Source: Adiantum capillus-veneris
Lineage: Eukaryota; Streptophyta; Polypodiopsida; Polypodiales; Pteridaceae
Length of the DNA stretch: 64,000 nucleotides
Reading direction: 5' to 3'
Assembly: GCA_014529385.2 (NCBI GenBank)
Contig: CM043955.1
Span: 152,258,140 to 152,322,139 of the forward strand
Shown: positions 11,673-23,614 of the stretch, piece by piece
How positions within the stretch are numbered: the stretch's first letter is position 1
Layout: each line of letters begins with the position of its first letter
Notes under the pieces: generated by a model
The model's database searches: none
Told to the model about the DNA's origin: nothing
What the model saw: only the letters and a program-made list of their open reading frames with translations
Made by a program: the position numbers and the translations under genes

Positions 11673-12240
11673 CATTGTAGGGAACCCAAAACTAAGACCA
11701 CCAAGACACAAAGCTACACCCGTAGGAAGCATGGAGTGGATATAGTACAAGATAGGAAAGGATGTCATTGTCAATTATCGATTATTATACATCTGAAATG
11801 CCCATGAGATTATCCTAAGACCAAGAAAGGAGAGGTGTTTAGCAAGGGTTATACTTCCTCGAGTAATGGCGTCAATAAGTTCTTTTATGCAACTAAGAAA
11901 GCACCTAAAGATTTTATGGATGCTTGCCAACTTGTTGAAAGAAGTCTCATATGTATATGCCATGTACATACTCAGCGTCCACTATCAAGGTCACCATTAT
12001 GTACATATCCCCTGGAGGGATTGGACCCTTGTTTGTGGCATCATAGGTTTTTAGAATTCCTTGTACATGATGTAGATATTCTTTTGAGTCTCAATAAAAA
12101 AAGTGGAAGTATAGAGAATGCTCTCTCATGCGCAAAAATGTGATCTGTGTAGTAGCCCGTGCACCTCAGCTATATCCTTGTAGATTTTATCCAGATCACA
12201 TGCATCATGTATAGAAAGTGATGTATTCTAAAATGGAGGG
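11673..12240. other. Unassigned, short open frames only
   Basis: Overlapping plus-strand open frames at 11556-12143 (up to about 100 codons) show no recognisable motif and overlap in two frames. I see no gene that I can support. Confidence 0.25.
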
Positions 12241-12960
12241 TTTTTAAATTCTTTGAGAAATCATCGTAACAAATTTGGTGATTTTTGGTAACCGTTTTTC
12301 CCAATTCCTATCAGAAATTACTTTTTATATACAAAAATAGGTTAAAAATTATCAAAAACTGGTCAAATTTGGTCCAAATTGGCCAAAATTTGACACATTA
12401 TATCACATGCCATGGAAATCAAAGGGGGGGGGGGGGGGGGGGACTTGCTGAAGTGAAAAAATAGATAATTCATTACTCTAAAAGAGGGATTCAAGAGGAT
12501 TCATGGTGGCGTGTGTAGTCCCGCATTCGTTTGTAGCGCTATTTCTCTTCCTCCCCACCTTTGAAGAGTGAATTACACCTTTCTCTTATTAGTATGATGT
12601 TTAGGGATCATCTTCGTGCTTTGGGATTGAGCTTTTTTCCATGGTCATGGTGTTTTGGTGAGAAGAAGATAGAGGCGTTTTCTACATAGTCTGCGGGTGT
12701 GTGTGCACCATTGGGGTTGAGTGTGTGAGGAAGAGAGTTTGGAATCCAGTTGAGTGTGAGAGGACATGAGTATGTTTCTTTGTTGGATGAATTTTTTTTC
12801 ACCTTGGGAGGACCTTCACATGGGCTTGGTTGGCATCTACTGTGATCCCGAGCCTCATTGTCACCGACACTCTACAGGCATCTTGGATTTTGGATGTGTG
12901 TGTATGAAGCAATGTGTTCATTATTTCCTAATTTGTCGCTGTATCTTGCCACTTGTGTGT
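12240..12960 (+). other. Possible LTR remnant resembling element D LTR
   Basis: GTGTAGTCCCGCATTCG at about 12513 resembles GTGTAGTCCCGTCGCGTTCG in the D LTR at 39063. Both are preceded by a GGTCAAAA-rich stretch and followed by GAGTGA and TTTCCATGG words. The match is patchy. A G19 homopolymer lies at 12424-12442. No coding frame is credible. Confidence 0.25.
12424..12442 (+). repeat. Poly-G run
   Basis: Nineteen consecutive G residues. It is the only long G homopolymer in the window. Confidence 0.9.
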
Positions 12961-14430
12961 TTACACACTCTAATTTCACACTAACCCCTTGCTAATTTCA
13001 CTAATTTTTGCTAACTTACACACTAGTTTGCTATGAAGGATTCAACCGTTCAATGAATCTTCATTGGAGAGGTAATCAAGGTGGTATTCTCAACCTCCCT
13101 AGAATCTAAAGATGTGTAGAATTGTGTAGAGCTTCCACCATGATGCAATGTAATGTTGATGCTATGTTATTTCAATGCAATGTTGATGCTATGTTGCTTT
13201 GAATTTTTTTGGATTGTTCGTTTTATGCCGTCGTAATGCCCAAATTTTCCAGATTTAGTGGTGTATGAATTTGACAAGTTCAATTGCTAATGGGTGATTT
13301 TACATTGCTAATTGGGTGCCTAATTGAGTTAATTGCATGTTTGAATGGTCAATTGCAAGTGTGTGTGCACTAAAATCAAGTGTGTGTGTATTCTAATTGA
13401 GTGTGTGCATGCCTAATTGTAGGTGTGTGTGCACTATTTTTCCCTTGATTGTGCACCTAAAAATCAATGTCTGCTTAATGATTTTTCAATTGTGATGATT
13501 GATTTGTGTTGTGGTCATGCCGAACTAGAGATTTGTGAAATCACATTACAATTTCGACAAGATTTACCCTTTTGTGTGCGCACCTAAAGATTGGTAAAAA
13601 TTCCCAATTATTAGTGTGTGTGCGCCTAAAAAGTTCTTAATGTGCATGATTAATTCAGTGTTTTGATAGAATGTTTGGTATGTATAATGGTTAATTGCTC
13701 CGTTTTTTAGCTTAAAATAGGGATTTACACACTCCAAATACGTCAAATTTTGACCTAATTTTGCTACTAATTTTGTTGGTTTCATTACCTAGTTTGGATT
13801 TGTTTGATCAAATCATTTGGCAATTGAATTGATGTGATTATTGTGATTTTATTGGGCTACACTAATATACAATGTGTGGAGATTTTTTTAAAAAAAATGG
13901 TATTTTTTGGATAATTTTTGAAAATTTTTGCTTAATTCCGTAAAAATTGATATCTTGCAAACTTTACGAGCTTGATTTCGAGTGCATTTGGGCTTTCGTT
14001 CACCGAGTTTTGAGCGTTTTGCTATTTCCGGGGGCTAGGTTGATGATTTTGTTGTAAATTACATTTTTGATGATGTGTGCTTTTGTATGTTAAAAGTGTT
14101 CGATCGTGATTGACGATGATTTTCTAAGATTCGTAGAATTTTTTGGACTTTCTTGGTAATTTTGAGATTTTTTGGCGATTTTTTGGATTTTGGGGTATTT
14201 TTTGGCCTAATTTTGGCACTTTTGGACATTCAAAAATAAAAATAAGCAGATTTGGAGTTTTGGGGCGGACCGAAGAGACTTTCCAAACCTCGGCGTGCGA
14301 TCCGATACAACGTTGACGTTCGTGGCAAGTGAGTTTCGATTTTTGCGAGCTGCAACGAGAACAGCCCCTTGCGGTGCTCAGGCTCAACTTTGTCACTTTT
14401 TTTTTTTAAAGTCCCTCCTCCTCCCAAAAG
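12960..14430 (+). other. Element G leader
   Basis: TGTGTG, GCCTAATT and CTAATTTCACTAATTTTTGC words match the element A leader at 400-1200. After about 13860 the sequence becomes T-rich and then GC-richer near 14260-14390. No coding frame. Confidence 0.5.
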
Positions 14431-14837
14431 GCCTCTTATTAACACTCTCTGTTCTCCCCCTCACTCTCTCTCCGATTATTTGTACTCTCTTTCTAACCCC
14501 CTCTCCCACTCTCTCTCTCTAACTCGCACTCTCTCTCCCCACTGCAGTCTTTGGCGTGTACCTCTCTCTCCCTTTTGTTTTATTAAACCACCACCCGTTT
14601 GCCTTTCGACGCTGGCAACACAACAACTAACACACACACACACACACCTCTGTCAGCATCGTGTTGCTCACTCCCTCTCTCGTTGACCCGCCATGCCAGT
14701 CCGTTCTCTCGTCACCCTCTGTGCGTGCTAGTTTGCCTTTAAGGCTCTGCAACTCCGGATGTCCTACCCCGTCATCACAGGCTGCCACGTCAGCACGTTG
14801 TTGCGCGCTACTGCCAGGCCCGGGCTGGTGTTGTGTC

Positions 14838-14935
<98 letters not shown>

Positions 14936-15010
14936 TTGTGCGCTACTGCCAGGCCCAAAGTCAACGCCACCGTCAGCACTGTCAACCCCACACGCACGTC
15001 AGGTAAGCTA
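14430..15010 (+). repeat. CT- and AC-rich block with (CT)n microsatellite
   Basis: Pyrimidine-rich sequence with scattered CTCTCTC and an (AC)n tract near 14630, then a pure (CT)n run at 14841-14931. A near-duplicate phrase (GTTGTGCGCTACTGCCAGGCC type) flanks the run on both sides, near 14800 and 14935. Open frames here encode only Ser/Leu repeats. Confidence 0.85.
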
Positions 15011-15785
15011 AGGTTTGTTTTTTTATTAGTATCATTTATTTTTATTTTATGTGAATATTTTAGTTTATTTTTTATTTTTTATTAAGGGCTTAAAAAATCA
15101 AAAATCAAATAAGGAATAAAAAAGAAAAAATTACAAAAATAATAAATCAACAAAAAATCACAAAAAAGAATTAAAAACACACCAATACATATATATAAAA
15201 CTCATAAAAAATCAAAAAGAGTTTAAAAATTTACAAAGAAATAGAAAAAACATAGAAAATTTAGGGAAGAATAAAAAACTAATAAAAAATCATTAAAAAA
15301 TAAAAAATAAAAATTTGACAGAGATTAGTCACAAAAATGATTAAAATTTTCTAAAAAGTCACAGATTATTCATAAAAAATCCAAAGTTGTCTGGAAAAAA
15401 CACAATAAATCACAAAAAATTCATGATACCTTCAAAAGACCCCAATTGTTTTTCAAAATTCACCAAAAATTCTATAAAAATGAAAAAATTTTCATAAAAG
15501 TATAAAAAATAAAAAATTCAAAAGTTCATAAAAATTTAATAAAAATAAAAAGAAAGTCATCAAAAGTGCTAGAAAAATCCAAAAAAAGCAAAGCCGGAGA
15601 ATCCCACAAGACAAACCGCGAAAAAGCCAGAAGAGCCGTAAACCAAGGAAAAGCGAACAAATCAAAAGAAAGCAAAGCTGGGAAGTGTACCGCAAAGCGT
15701 CCAAAAATCAAGAACAACAGCCAGGAAAAAAACTGAGCAAACAACACAAAAGCCAGAAATAGCAGAAGGATAGCCAAAAAAAGCT
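15011..15785 (+). other. A-rich low-complexity spacer
   Basis: About 770 bp dominated by AAAAATC, ATAAAAAAT and CAAAAA words. Minus-strand frames are Phe/Leu-rich artefacts. No feature beyond composition. Confidence 0.6.
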
Positions 15786-16740
15786 AAAAATGGTCAACTC
15801 GAAGTGGTGGAGTGTCGGACAAATTTCAAAATACTGCATGCTAAAAATTGGCAAGTGCAAGCAATTGCATTGCAAATTGGCTTCCAATTGGACCAACAGG
15901 CACCACTCGCATGTGATTGCAGGTTAGAATAGTACAAGCAGCAGAAATTCTGCTAATCGATACCAAAATCTGTTAAGAAACAATTTTTACAGAACTAGTC
16001 AACATGGACTCAAATCAAGACGAAAACTCAAGTATAGCAGAGCAAGCTAGTAGCAGTGGCAAAACATGCACAACTGCAACAGAGTAGATTCTGCAGCTAT
16101 ATGGCAACAATGGAGATAAAGTTTTATATGCAGGTTCAAAGGCCATAGATACTTGATGAGCAGCAAAAGAAACACAGAAGCCAAGATCCTATTGATCAGA
16201 GTAAAGCTAGATTTAGAAAACTCCCAGATGTTCACAGACTTCAGCGGAGCCAGGTATTGCAAGCTCAAAGATGAAGTGCAGATAGAAGTTCAAAAAATTA
16301 ACCCAAGTGTTTATCCACAAATCTACACAAGCCAGCAAAACATACAATTGGTGCATATGCAATCAGGATCATTGTACATGGACTACAGTCGTCAGATCTA
16401 TAGTTGAGAGCCAGAATTGCAAGATCCAACAGATCAACCGATAGAAGCAAGTCTAATTGGAGAACCAGATCAAAGACAATACAAAGGTAAAGATGGAGCA
16501 ATCTACAACTTGATCCTTAGTGTTTTGAAAGAACATGAGGACAACTCGGCAAGCGCAAAAGTAGAAGCTTCTTAGCTAGAGCTTGACATACAGAACCAAA
16601 TGAAATACCACCAGTCATGGCATATTGCTCAGATTGTGGACGAAAAGGTGGACATTTTGTTGAAGATTGTCCAAGAAATCCAAACAACAAAAACATATCA
16701 ACTGCCAAGCAAGGTACATAGAAAATTGGAAATGTGAATC
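15786..16740 (+). pseudogene. gag: Element G gag remnant with zinc knuckle
   Basis: Gag is the structural protein that packages element RNA. Several stops break the frame, but 16626-16670 encodes a knuckle of form C-x2-C-x5-H-x4-C (CSDCGRKGGHFVEDC), followed by PRNPN. The spacing is one residue longer than the canonical CCHC box. The second knuckles of B and C have the same spacing, which links the three elements. The part before it (16153-16407) is rich in Gln and Ser and has no clear domain. Confidence 0.6.
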
Positions 16741-18500
16741 TCCTTGTAAGTGCATTTAACTCGTCACTTTTAATGCAATCAAATGATTCTACATTACCAT
16801 TAGAAGCACCAATAAAAACACTGTAAGTTCAAAATCAACATAAAGATGCACAGGCACCTGGAAAGCTTAAAATTGATTCTTTGAACAACAAATTCTTGCA
16901 TGAATTTGGTCAAGGTGTCTAGATATCACCGAATGTTGAAAAGAATGTTAGGTTCGCAAATGATTCTGCATCGACTATCACAAGTGTGCAATCACTCACG
17001 AGTCTAAGAGACACACCAAACAGAATGATGTTAGCATTGTATGGTACACATAATTCATATACACACTATGTAGACCAAAAAGAAAAAATGTACAAAAAGG
17101 ATCAACCAGTGTTTGAACGGTCTACATATACAAACTCATAGAAGTGCGTCCAGATAGATCAGAAAGGATGGTTCACTTTAGAGGAAGAATCTATTATAGG
17201 CCATCCTCTCTAGAGCTGAAGAATATTGCTCGAGTGAACCCAGAAATCTGTTCAGAGACCAACTCTCCTCCATTTAAAATCAAGCTTCGAGGTTGTGACA
17301 AAAAATACGTTTGACCAAAACAGTCATAGATATAGACGAGATTCTAGCATCTATGATGCCTTGGGTCCTAAAACCATAGAAGCTCATATCATAGGAAACC
17401 CATGGGATAGACAATATCAAGGCAAAGATAATGCTATCTACAGCTTGACTTGAGGAATAATTTGTCATGTTTCATGGAGATACATAGGAAACTATGCAGA
17501 AGGCTTACAGATGCCAAATGTCAACAGTTCTACCCAAAGTGTACCTTCACAGTCCCAAAAGGTGAGACTAAACTAGAGCAATACAATTTTGAACTCTTAC
17601 AATGAAGCAAGCTATAGTGATCACCCTGGGAAGGGGGGAGCTATAAATCCATCAAGCTCAGCTTATGTACCAGGAAATGCTACTCCAGTTAGAAGCCCTA
17701 CAACCTCTAGCAACCATACCCCTTCAAAACAGAAACCATTGAAAGATCATATGGTTGTTGGAAGTTTCCAAGTGACCCAGATTCCTCAAAATCTATAGAC
17801 AAATGCTTATATAAAGATCATCAAGGCAGACAAGTCAGAGTCAAAAATCGACAAATCCAATAGTGTCCAAACAGTCACATGTGATCAAGCTCACACATGC
17901 ATATCGAGATGCACATGGTAATGAATATCAGTAAGACCTTGTACAAACCCATACGGATGGTTGGACTAAAGTCAAAGACTATCTAAAGATGATGCAAAGC
18001 ATCAAGTTGCCAGAATAGGTGATAGAAAAGTCAAAGGCAATGAAAGATAAAGTCCAAAAAGCTACACAAAGGTCACCACCAAAATCTCCTCCAAAGAGAT
18101 AGATTCTTCTAGAAAGTACAGTGGATCTTTTAAGATCAAAGGTTACTCAAATGCAGGCAGATAGTTCTCAACAATTGCAAGAAAAAAGTGCAATATTACA
18201 GCCAATGGAGTCAACATCAATTGACGCAGGTGGTCAAAGCAAAGAGAATGTAGATAAATTTCAACCAAAGGATGCTTCCACAAAAGAAATAATTAATTCA
18301 GACACAAATCCTAAGATGATCAAGTGCAATATTATCGGTGAACATGACAAAAAGTTTTCAAGAGAAGTAAAGCTAGATTTTCAGTTAGATAAGAACCTCA
18401 TGTCCTTTTGAACTTGGAAAAGATGTGGCCAACCATAACTAGATTAAGATGCTCTTGAATTTGTGAGCATATCACGAAACAAGTGAGCAGAATGCTGGGG
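16741..18500 (+). pseudogene. Element G gag-protease linker, decayed
   Basis: Short frames rich in Ser, Gln, Lys and Pro, for example 17589-17798 and 18121-18411. A block near 17379-17465 (DRQYQGKDNAIYSLT) echoes 16465-16515 (DQRQYKGKDGAIYNL), suggesting an internal duplication about 930 bp apart. No catalytic domain is visible. Confidence 0.4.
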
Positions 18501-18880
18501 AATCATCTCCACCACCATTGAAGTAAGTTCACAGATCATCATAGTTCAATTTCATGCGATCGCAGCAAAAGGTATGAAAAACGACATCATAATGGGAATG
18601 CCAATGGCTAAGAAGATGTCAGAGATACAAAATGTAAACATGATGCAGTCTTCAGAGACAACAAATAATGGAGACTAAGACTGGTCACCTGCGGACGACA
18701 GCACAAAGTCCTCAAGCACAGTTAAAATGGAGACCGATATCAAAGAAAATTTTCTTGAAGATGACTCATCTCCATCAAAGAGAACTTCAGAAGAGCTTAA
18801 AGAAAATCAAGCAATAGCAAGTGTAGATCAAATAGAACAAGGGCAACCACGATATTTATTGAACAGAGAATGCCACCAAA
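18500..18880 (+). pseudogene. Element G, possible first protease C-terminal part
   Basis: At 18570-18630 the frame reads KNDIIMGMPMAKK, which resembles the conserved (I/L)(I/L)G-x-P segment near the end of retropepsins. The catalytic D-T/S-G part expected upstream is not visible, and stops flank the piece. Low confidence. Confidence 0.3.
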
Positions 18881-19990
18881 TCCAAAATTAAAGAAGAACA
18901 AGGTTGCAAAAAATCAAGAAGAGATAGGAAGTCCAAAGACCCAGACATTGCCAACTAAATCAGTTTTTCATCAGATTAGAAAACAGGGTCTTAAGACACT
19001 CTCCATAGAGACACAGTTAGATCAAGATGAGACCATGGCAAAAGCAGAACAGAACTCTTCAATAGAACCAAAAATGAGAATAGCTATTGTCCTCAGCAGT
19101 ACGAAAAGAGCAAGTGTCATATGCAATGCTCTATTGGATAAAGAAGCAAAGTGCAATATGGTTGCAGACAAAATTCATAATATTCTAGAGATTACTCAAG
19201 GCAAGCCAAATAATAGAGAAATCGTGAATAAGGCTACAAGTCAAATAGACATGGTTGCTTACCTTAGCATCCAAAATCATGAAGAATAAGTAAATTTTCA
19301 AGTGAAGCCTTCAAAGGAAATGCATGCATATGTCATCCTTGGACATCAGTGGTGGTTAGATCAACACAAGGCCTACAAAGAAGATAAAATGCTAATACTC
19401 TCTTTTCCAAGAGGTAGCCAACAACAATTACAGGTACCATTAATGCTAGATTCAGAGTTGCATAAGTCACAAGAATCAAAGATGAATCTTGCAGACAAAG
19501 GTAAAGCCAAAGTGGACCTTCCACCGATTAGCACGAAAGGTGTGACAGCATATGCCTCTACATCAAAGAACCCTCATGGATCAGCTTCTTCAAGCAAGTC
19601 AGGCTTTCAAAACTTCAAGTCAATTGCTAACCCAACTAAACCTCTAAGGAGCCACCCTCAAAAGCAAAGGTATATCAGCCAAAGTACTCAAGAAAGCTAA
19701 GAAAAGTCAAGCAAGTGTTTTTTTCGAGCAATTTAGTCAAAATCAATGATCCGGTTTGGATTAAGGACAAGAAATCAACACAAAAAGACAAACACATGGG
19801 ATGGATATCATCACAATGGAGCTTAAAAGAACAGGAGTACTATATAGGTAACAAACAGATATGGGTGCCAAAACCACAGGTTAGAGTATATGAAGTAACT
19901 TCAAGTCCCTCCCAAAAAGAAGGCCCACAAGGTATCAACTTTGACAATATCGTAGGATACTTAAGAAGTAGGTATACAACAGAACAACAT
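18870..19990 (+). pseudogene. Element G second retropepsin-like region
   Basis: Three adjoining frames (18870-19289, 19302-19700, 19715-19993) look like one broken ORF. NALLDKEAKCNMVADK at about 19126 lines up with NALVDTGARVNAVS in the post-integrase ORF of element C; the catalytic Asp is kept but Thr-Gly has become Lys-Glu. YVILGHQWW at about 19330 fits the ILG segment. A basic, Ser/Pro/Gln-rich tail with IWVPKPQ near 19860 follows, and element C has IWVPK twice in the equivalent place. It would be a retropepsin fold that has lost activity. Confidence 0.55.
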
Positions 19991-19993
19991 TGA

Positions 19994-21413
19994 AAGATGA
20001 TAAAGTCAACCACAACTCTCAAGAGGACATAGAATAGAGATGGATCTCAAAGAATCTTCCTCTTAGACAAGGATTCTACACAGGTTATACAAAGATTTGG
20101 CTACCAGTCAACCACAAACCAATTGCAACTACACTAGACCTGCATGAAGATCTCAAGAACTCAGCAAGACCTAGAGCAAAACAAAGTCAACAAAGGAGGA
20201 TACAAAGGTCATCTCAAGAGATTTGGATTTCTAAGTCTTCCAATGCTTTGAGTAAAAAGCCAGATGCCCACAGCCAACAAAGTCCTACAACAACATCAAA
20301 GACTTCTTACAACATGCCCAATTGGAGAATCAAACAGATAATGGAGTCTTCAAAGTAAAAGAAGGACAACCCAACCAACGGGAATGCAGATTCGAAGAAG
20401 ATAAAAGAGGTATGGAAAAAGAAACCTTCAATGCCAACTTGGTCCTTCACTAATCCTCTTTTTGAAGCTCTTTTTGAAGAGTCAATCTTACTTTAACCTG
20501 AAGAAATTTTTGTAGTAAGCACAAGAATGTAAACGCCAGGGTGCCAAAAACACTTTTTGGCATAGTTAGAGTCGGGTTGTTGAGCCATAAAATGAGCAAA
20601 GTATTAGTCCCAAAGCTTCAAGTCATAATAAACTCTATGCTAAGAGTCGTAGTTATTAGGCTTACGCTCAAGATGGAGGAGTTGAGCATATCTAAGTTGT
20701 GTTGCTCATGTTGAATGAGATGAGCATCAGAGTCGAAGTCTATTAACTTACAAATGGTGGAGTGTCGTAGAGTACAACACTCACGCACAATGCATAGTAA
20801 GATGAGAGCACATATCCTCGTCAAAAACCATTCATAAAGGGGTGCCAGCTTGCAAAGCCATGTCAAGGGATTTTATAGCTACACCATCTTTCTGAAGAAC
20901 CCATCAAAATCTTTCTTGCATAGCATACTGTTTCCCATGCATTTCTATGTATGCATATATAAGATGTCCCACCATTGGACATATGCAATAGACACTCTTT
21001 TTTGCTTCCACCTATGCACCTTGAGTGGACTACAATAGGCAAACCAATGTTCCATCATGCTAATAAGTACCCCAATAATGCGTTTATCCCAAAGGCACTT
21101 TTTTCCCACTAGGTTTTTTCCCTTTGGTCATCCAAGTACTAGACCCTAATTTATAACCTCATCAATCTACTTCCCTTGTATATAATTTTCATAAATAAAC
21201 AGAAGCCTCATCATTATGATATTACAATGGATATATGCAACATCATCTCTCACATCAGACATATTCGGACTAATGAAGATGCTACAACAGACTAAACCTC
21301 ATCAACAAATTCAACAACAAAATGAAGATGATTAGCCCATTAACAACCAATCAAAACCTTCCCTTGCCTCCATGAACACTTTTCAACAGTGCCGGAGGAC
21401 GGGCACTAAAATC
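19994..21413 (+). other. Element G 3' non-coding region
   Basis: Broken Lys/Gln-rich frames to about 20460, then non-coding. A T-rich motif at 21091-21154 (TTTTTTCCCACTAGG, then TTTTTTCCCTTTGG, then AGACCCTAA) matches element A at 4579-4640. Confidence 0.5.
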
Positions 21414-21425
21414 GGAAGGGGGGAA
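21414..21425 (+). promoter_or_regulatory. Polypurine tract of element G
   Basis: GGAAGGGGGGAA lies directly before the LTR start TGTTAAC. The upstream phrase GGAGGACGGGCACTAAAATC parallels GAGGACGTGCGCCAAATT before the element A tract. Confidence 0.85.
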
Positions 21426-22244
21426 TGTTAACTAAGTCAATGTCACTTAACAGGAGCTGCTAAAGACCAAAGACGTACGAATGCACATCGAGGATGAATA
21501 CAAAGAAGCAGTGAAGATTGGAGTTACACATTTTCCACATTTTCCCAAAATGGTCATGTATTGTAAATTCCCGATTTATTTCAAGCCATTGTAATATTTT
21601 AATGTGTTACGGGCTCAATGGGAGTTCCAAGCTGTAAAGAACAGGTCAGCTAGTGTGTCTAGGTATCTTATTCAGTAAGTGGTGGAGCCCTAAAGGCCTT
21701 AGATGCCCGAACATTGCATATTTTTACCCTAGGTATATAATGCAGTGTGTAAAAGAAATTAGGGTTGTCAAGCTCATTGGTTGAGAGAACTCTTGAGGTG
21801 TGTGGCTATGGAGTCCTTGAGCTCTCCTTGCTCATGAGACTTGGTTAACACTAATCAATGCTTAATTCTCTTTCACTATGCCTCTCTCATGCTTCTTATG
21901 ATTGTCTATGATGCTTAGATTAGCTAGATCTTAGCTAATTAATGGTTAATCCCTCTCTAATCTTGTGTGCTTGCGACGATTAGTGTGTTGCATGATAGGA
22001 TTAGTATTGTGTGCATCTTGCAATCTTTAGTGTGTATGATTGGGTTGATTAGAGGTGAAGAGAATTGGATGTGGAGATTGTCCATCATTGTGGCTTAGCT
22101 CCTCGATAGGCTGAGAAGATCACCTCGTAGAGTCACCATTCGTGTTGCCATGATTAGCTCACTAATCGTGTGAGTGTTTCCATGCCCTAGCCGGGTAGCT
22201 CATCCCTCCGGATTGATAATTTTTTTGGACATTGGAGCTATGCA
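21426..22244 (+). repeat. Element G 3' LTR
   Basis: Starts TGTTAAC after the polypurine tract and ends near TGCA at 22244, about 819 bp. TATATAA lies at 21734. The end region (CCTAGCCGGGT, CTCCGGATTGATA) matches the end of the element A LTR, so the two families are related. The right edge is inferred from the CA end. Confidence 0.75.
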
Positions 22245-23097
22245 ATGATGGAACCCCCCAGCACCATGGTAGAGTTCAATCACCTGAAACTATGGGTAGA
22301 AGTTACCCCCTCCCCCCTCTGACAATAACATAGGTGTGTGTGCACTTCCCTCAAACAACTATCAGTGTGAGAGAAACTAGAACTCATAACCAAACATAAA
22401 AGGGCGATCTTACCACTATTGTGTGATAGTGTATATAACCCGTACAATATGTCATGGCATGATTGACAACAAATACAACAAAAGAGGCTTTGACTGAAAA
22501 TGTGTATGATTGTTTTGACAATAGACAAAAAGAGGACAAATCTATGACATTGAACAAAGAAAAGTAGTTTTCTATGAGATGGTTTTTGAAACACTATCAA
22601 CCTTTGCCAAAGGAGGTTTTGAAATACCTTTGTTGACAGGCCCATTTGTCTTGACTTGTGAATGTTTTGAGATGTTCAAAAAACACCAACTAGATACATA
22701 TAGTACCCTTTTGATATGCTCGAAAATTGCCCAACCTTCAATGCCTTTAGTTGATGAAGCTAGTGTTGGCAGCTTTTTGAGATGCTCAAAAAATTGTCTA
22801 GTTTGACTAATACAAAACTGCCACAAATAGGGAATTTTGAAATGCTGTCTACACCACCAAAGTGACCACGCCTTGAATTCGTCTTGGATGCTACCATCTA
22901 CTGCCCACCTAGGAACAACTACCACAACGTGGCCTTTTGAGATGCAAGTAAGATGCACGAATTTCAACTTGCACCTACTACACCTAGGCCTCGTCAACAC
23001 CACAAAATATCAGCGTCTTGAGAGGCGATGCTGCCCTTGGGTTGCCTGAAAAATCTTCCTGCGACTTTGTCAAGCTTGCCTTGCCTTGCGAGCACAA

Positions 23098-23109
23098 GCT
23101 CTGATACCA
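23098..23109 (-). promoter_or_regulatory. Copia primer binding site
   Basis: On the minus strand this is TGGTATCAGAGC, the standard site complementary to initiator tRNA-Met used by plant Ty1/copia elements. It is one base from the LTR end. Confidence 0.85.
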
Positions 23110-23110
23110 G

Positions 23111-23156
23111 TGTTGGGTTTACAGCTATGGTGGGTGACACCTTGGCAGGCCATGAC

Positions 23157-23234
<78 letters not shown>

Positions 23235-23419
23235 AAAGAGACTCGACACAACACACAAAAAACAACTCTATTGTCCTATTACTATGAATAACCCCTTTTA
23301 CATATATAGAGTGTGACTTTCCATGCAATCTTCTAAATGAAGTAGAGTTGATTTGCATGCCTTATGAGGCTTTTCCCACGGGTACACTGAAAAGGGCTTG
23401 AACCCATCACTCACCAACA
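23111..23419 (-). repeat. Element K 5' LTR (minus strand)
   Basis: The plus-strand edges are TGTTGG and CCAACA, a perfect 6-bp inverted terminal pair as expected for a copia LTR. It contains the (GA)n microsatellite at 23159-23233. Confidence 0.7.
23159..23233 (+). repeat. (GA)n microsatellite
   Basis: About 75 bp of pure GA dinucleotides inside the copia LTR. Open frames through it (Arg-Glu or Ser-Leu repeats) are artefacts. Confidence 0.95.
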
Positions 23420-23614
23420 CTTCTAGGGTGTTGAGGTCACATGCACCTACGCTTTGGTCGTGTGCTGGAGGACGATCCTACAAAGACTGTCTCCATTTAT
23501 GCGGACACCCATTATTCCTCCACATTAGGCTCTAGGCCCTGACTAGGAACCCAAGGTAGTACCACTCAGAACCCACATATTGCATCTAGTGACCCTTCCT
23601 TTGACTACAACTTC

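Larger units (their letters stand above)
12960..22244 (+). mobile_element. Element G: decayed LTR retrotransposon lacking its 5' LTR
   Basis: A leader like that of element A, a microsatellite block, decayed gag and protease pieces, a 3' non-coding region, a polypurine tract and a 3' LTR run left to right in one direction. No RT, RNaseH or integrase is recognisable. The 5' LTR and primer site are missing; the left edge is where similarity to A's leader appears. G shares leader, microsatellite block and pre-LTR motif with A in the same order, so A could be a coding-deleted relative. Confidence 0.6.
22245..23419 (-). mobile_element. Element K: minus-strand Ty1/copia fragment
   Basis: A 309-bp LTR at 23111-23419 and an exact initiator-Met-type primer site at 23098-23109 show a copia-type 5' end read right to left. 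Leftward sequence, 22572-23003 on the minus strand, is open for about 140 codons but has no gag or integrase signature that I recognise. It ends against the LTR of element G. Confidence 0.65.

Noticed and set aside
14369..15085. Open frames with Ser-Leu repeats
   Set aside because: Produced by (CT)n and CT-rich sequence in several frames; no coding signal outside the repeat.
15492..15896. Hydrophobic minus-strand frames like a membrane protein
   Set aside because: Shadow of A-rich low-complexity plus-strand DNA, giving Phe/Leu runs.
22572..23003. A functional minus-strand gene of 143 codons
   Set aside because: It lies directly downstream of the copia primer site where gag is expected, but no gag motif is visible; treated as decayed copia sequence.
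22994..23358. Arg-Glu or Ser-Leu repeat proteins on both strands
   Set aside because: Generated by the (GA)n microsatellite in the copia LTR.
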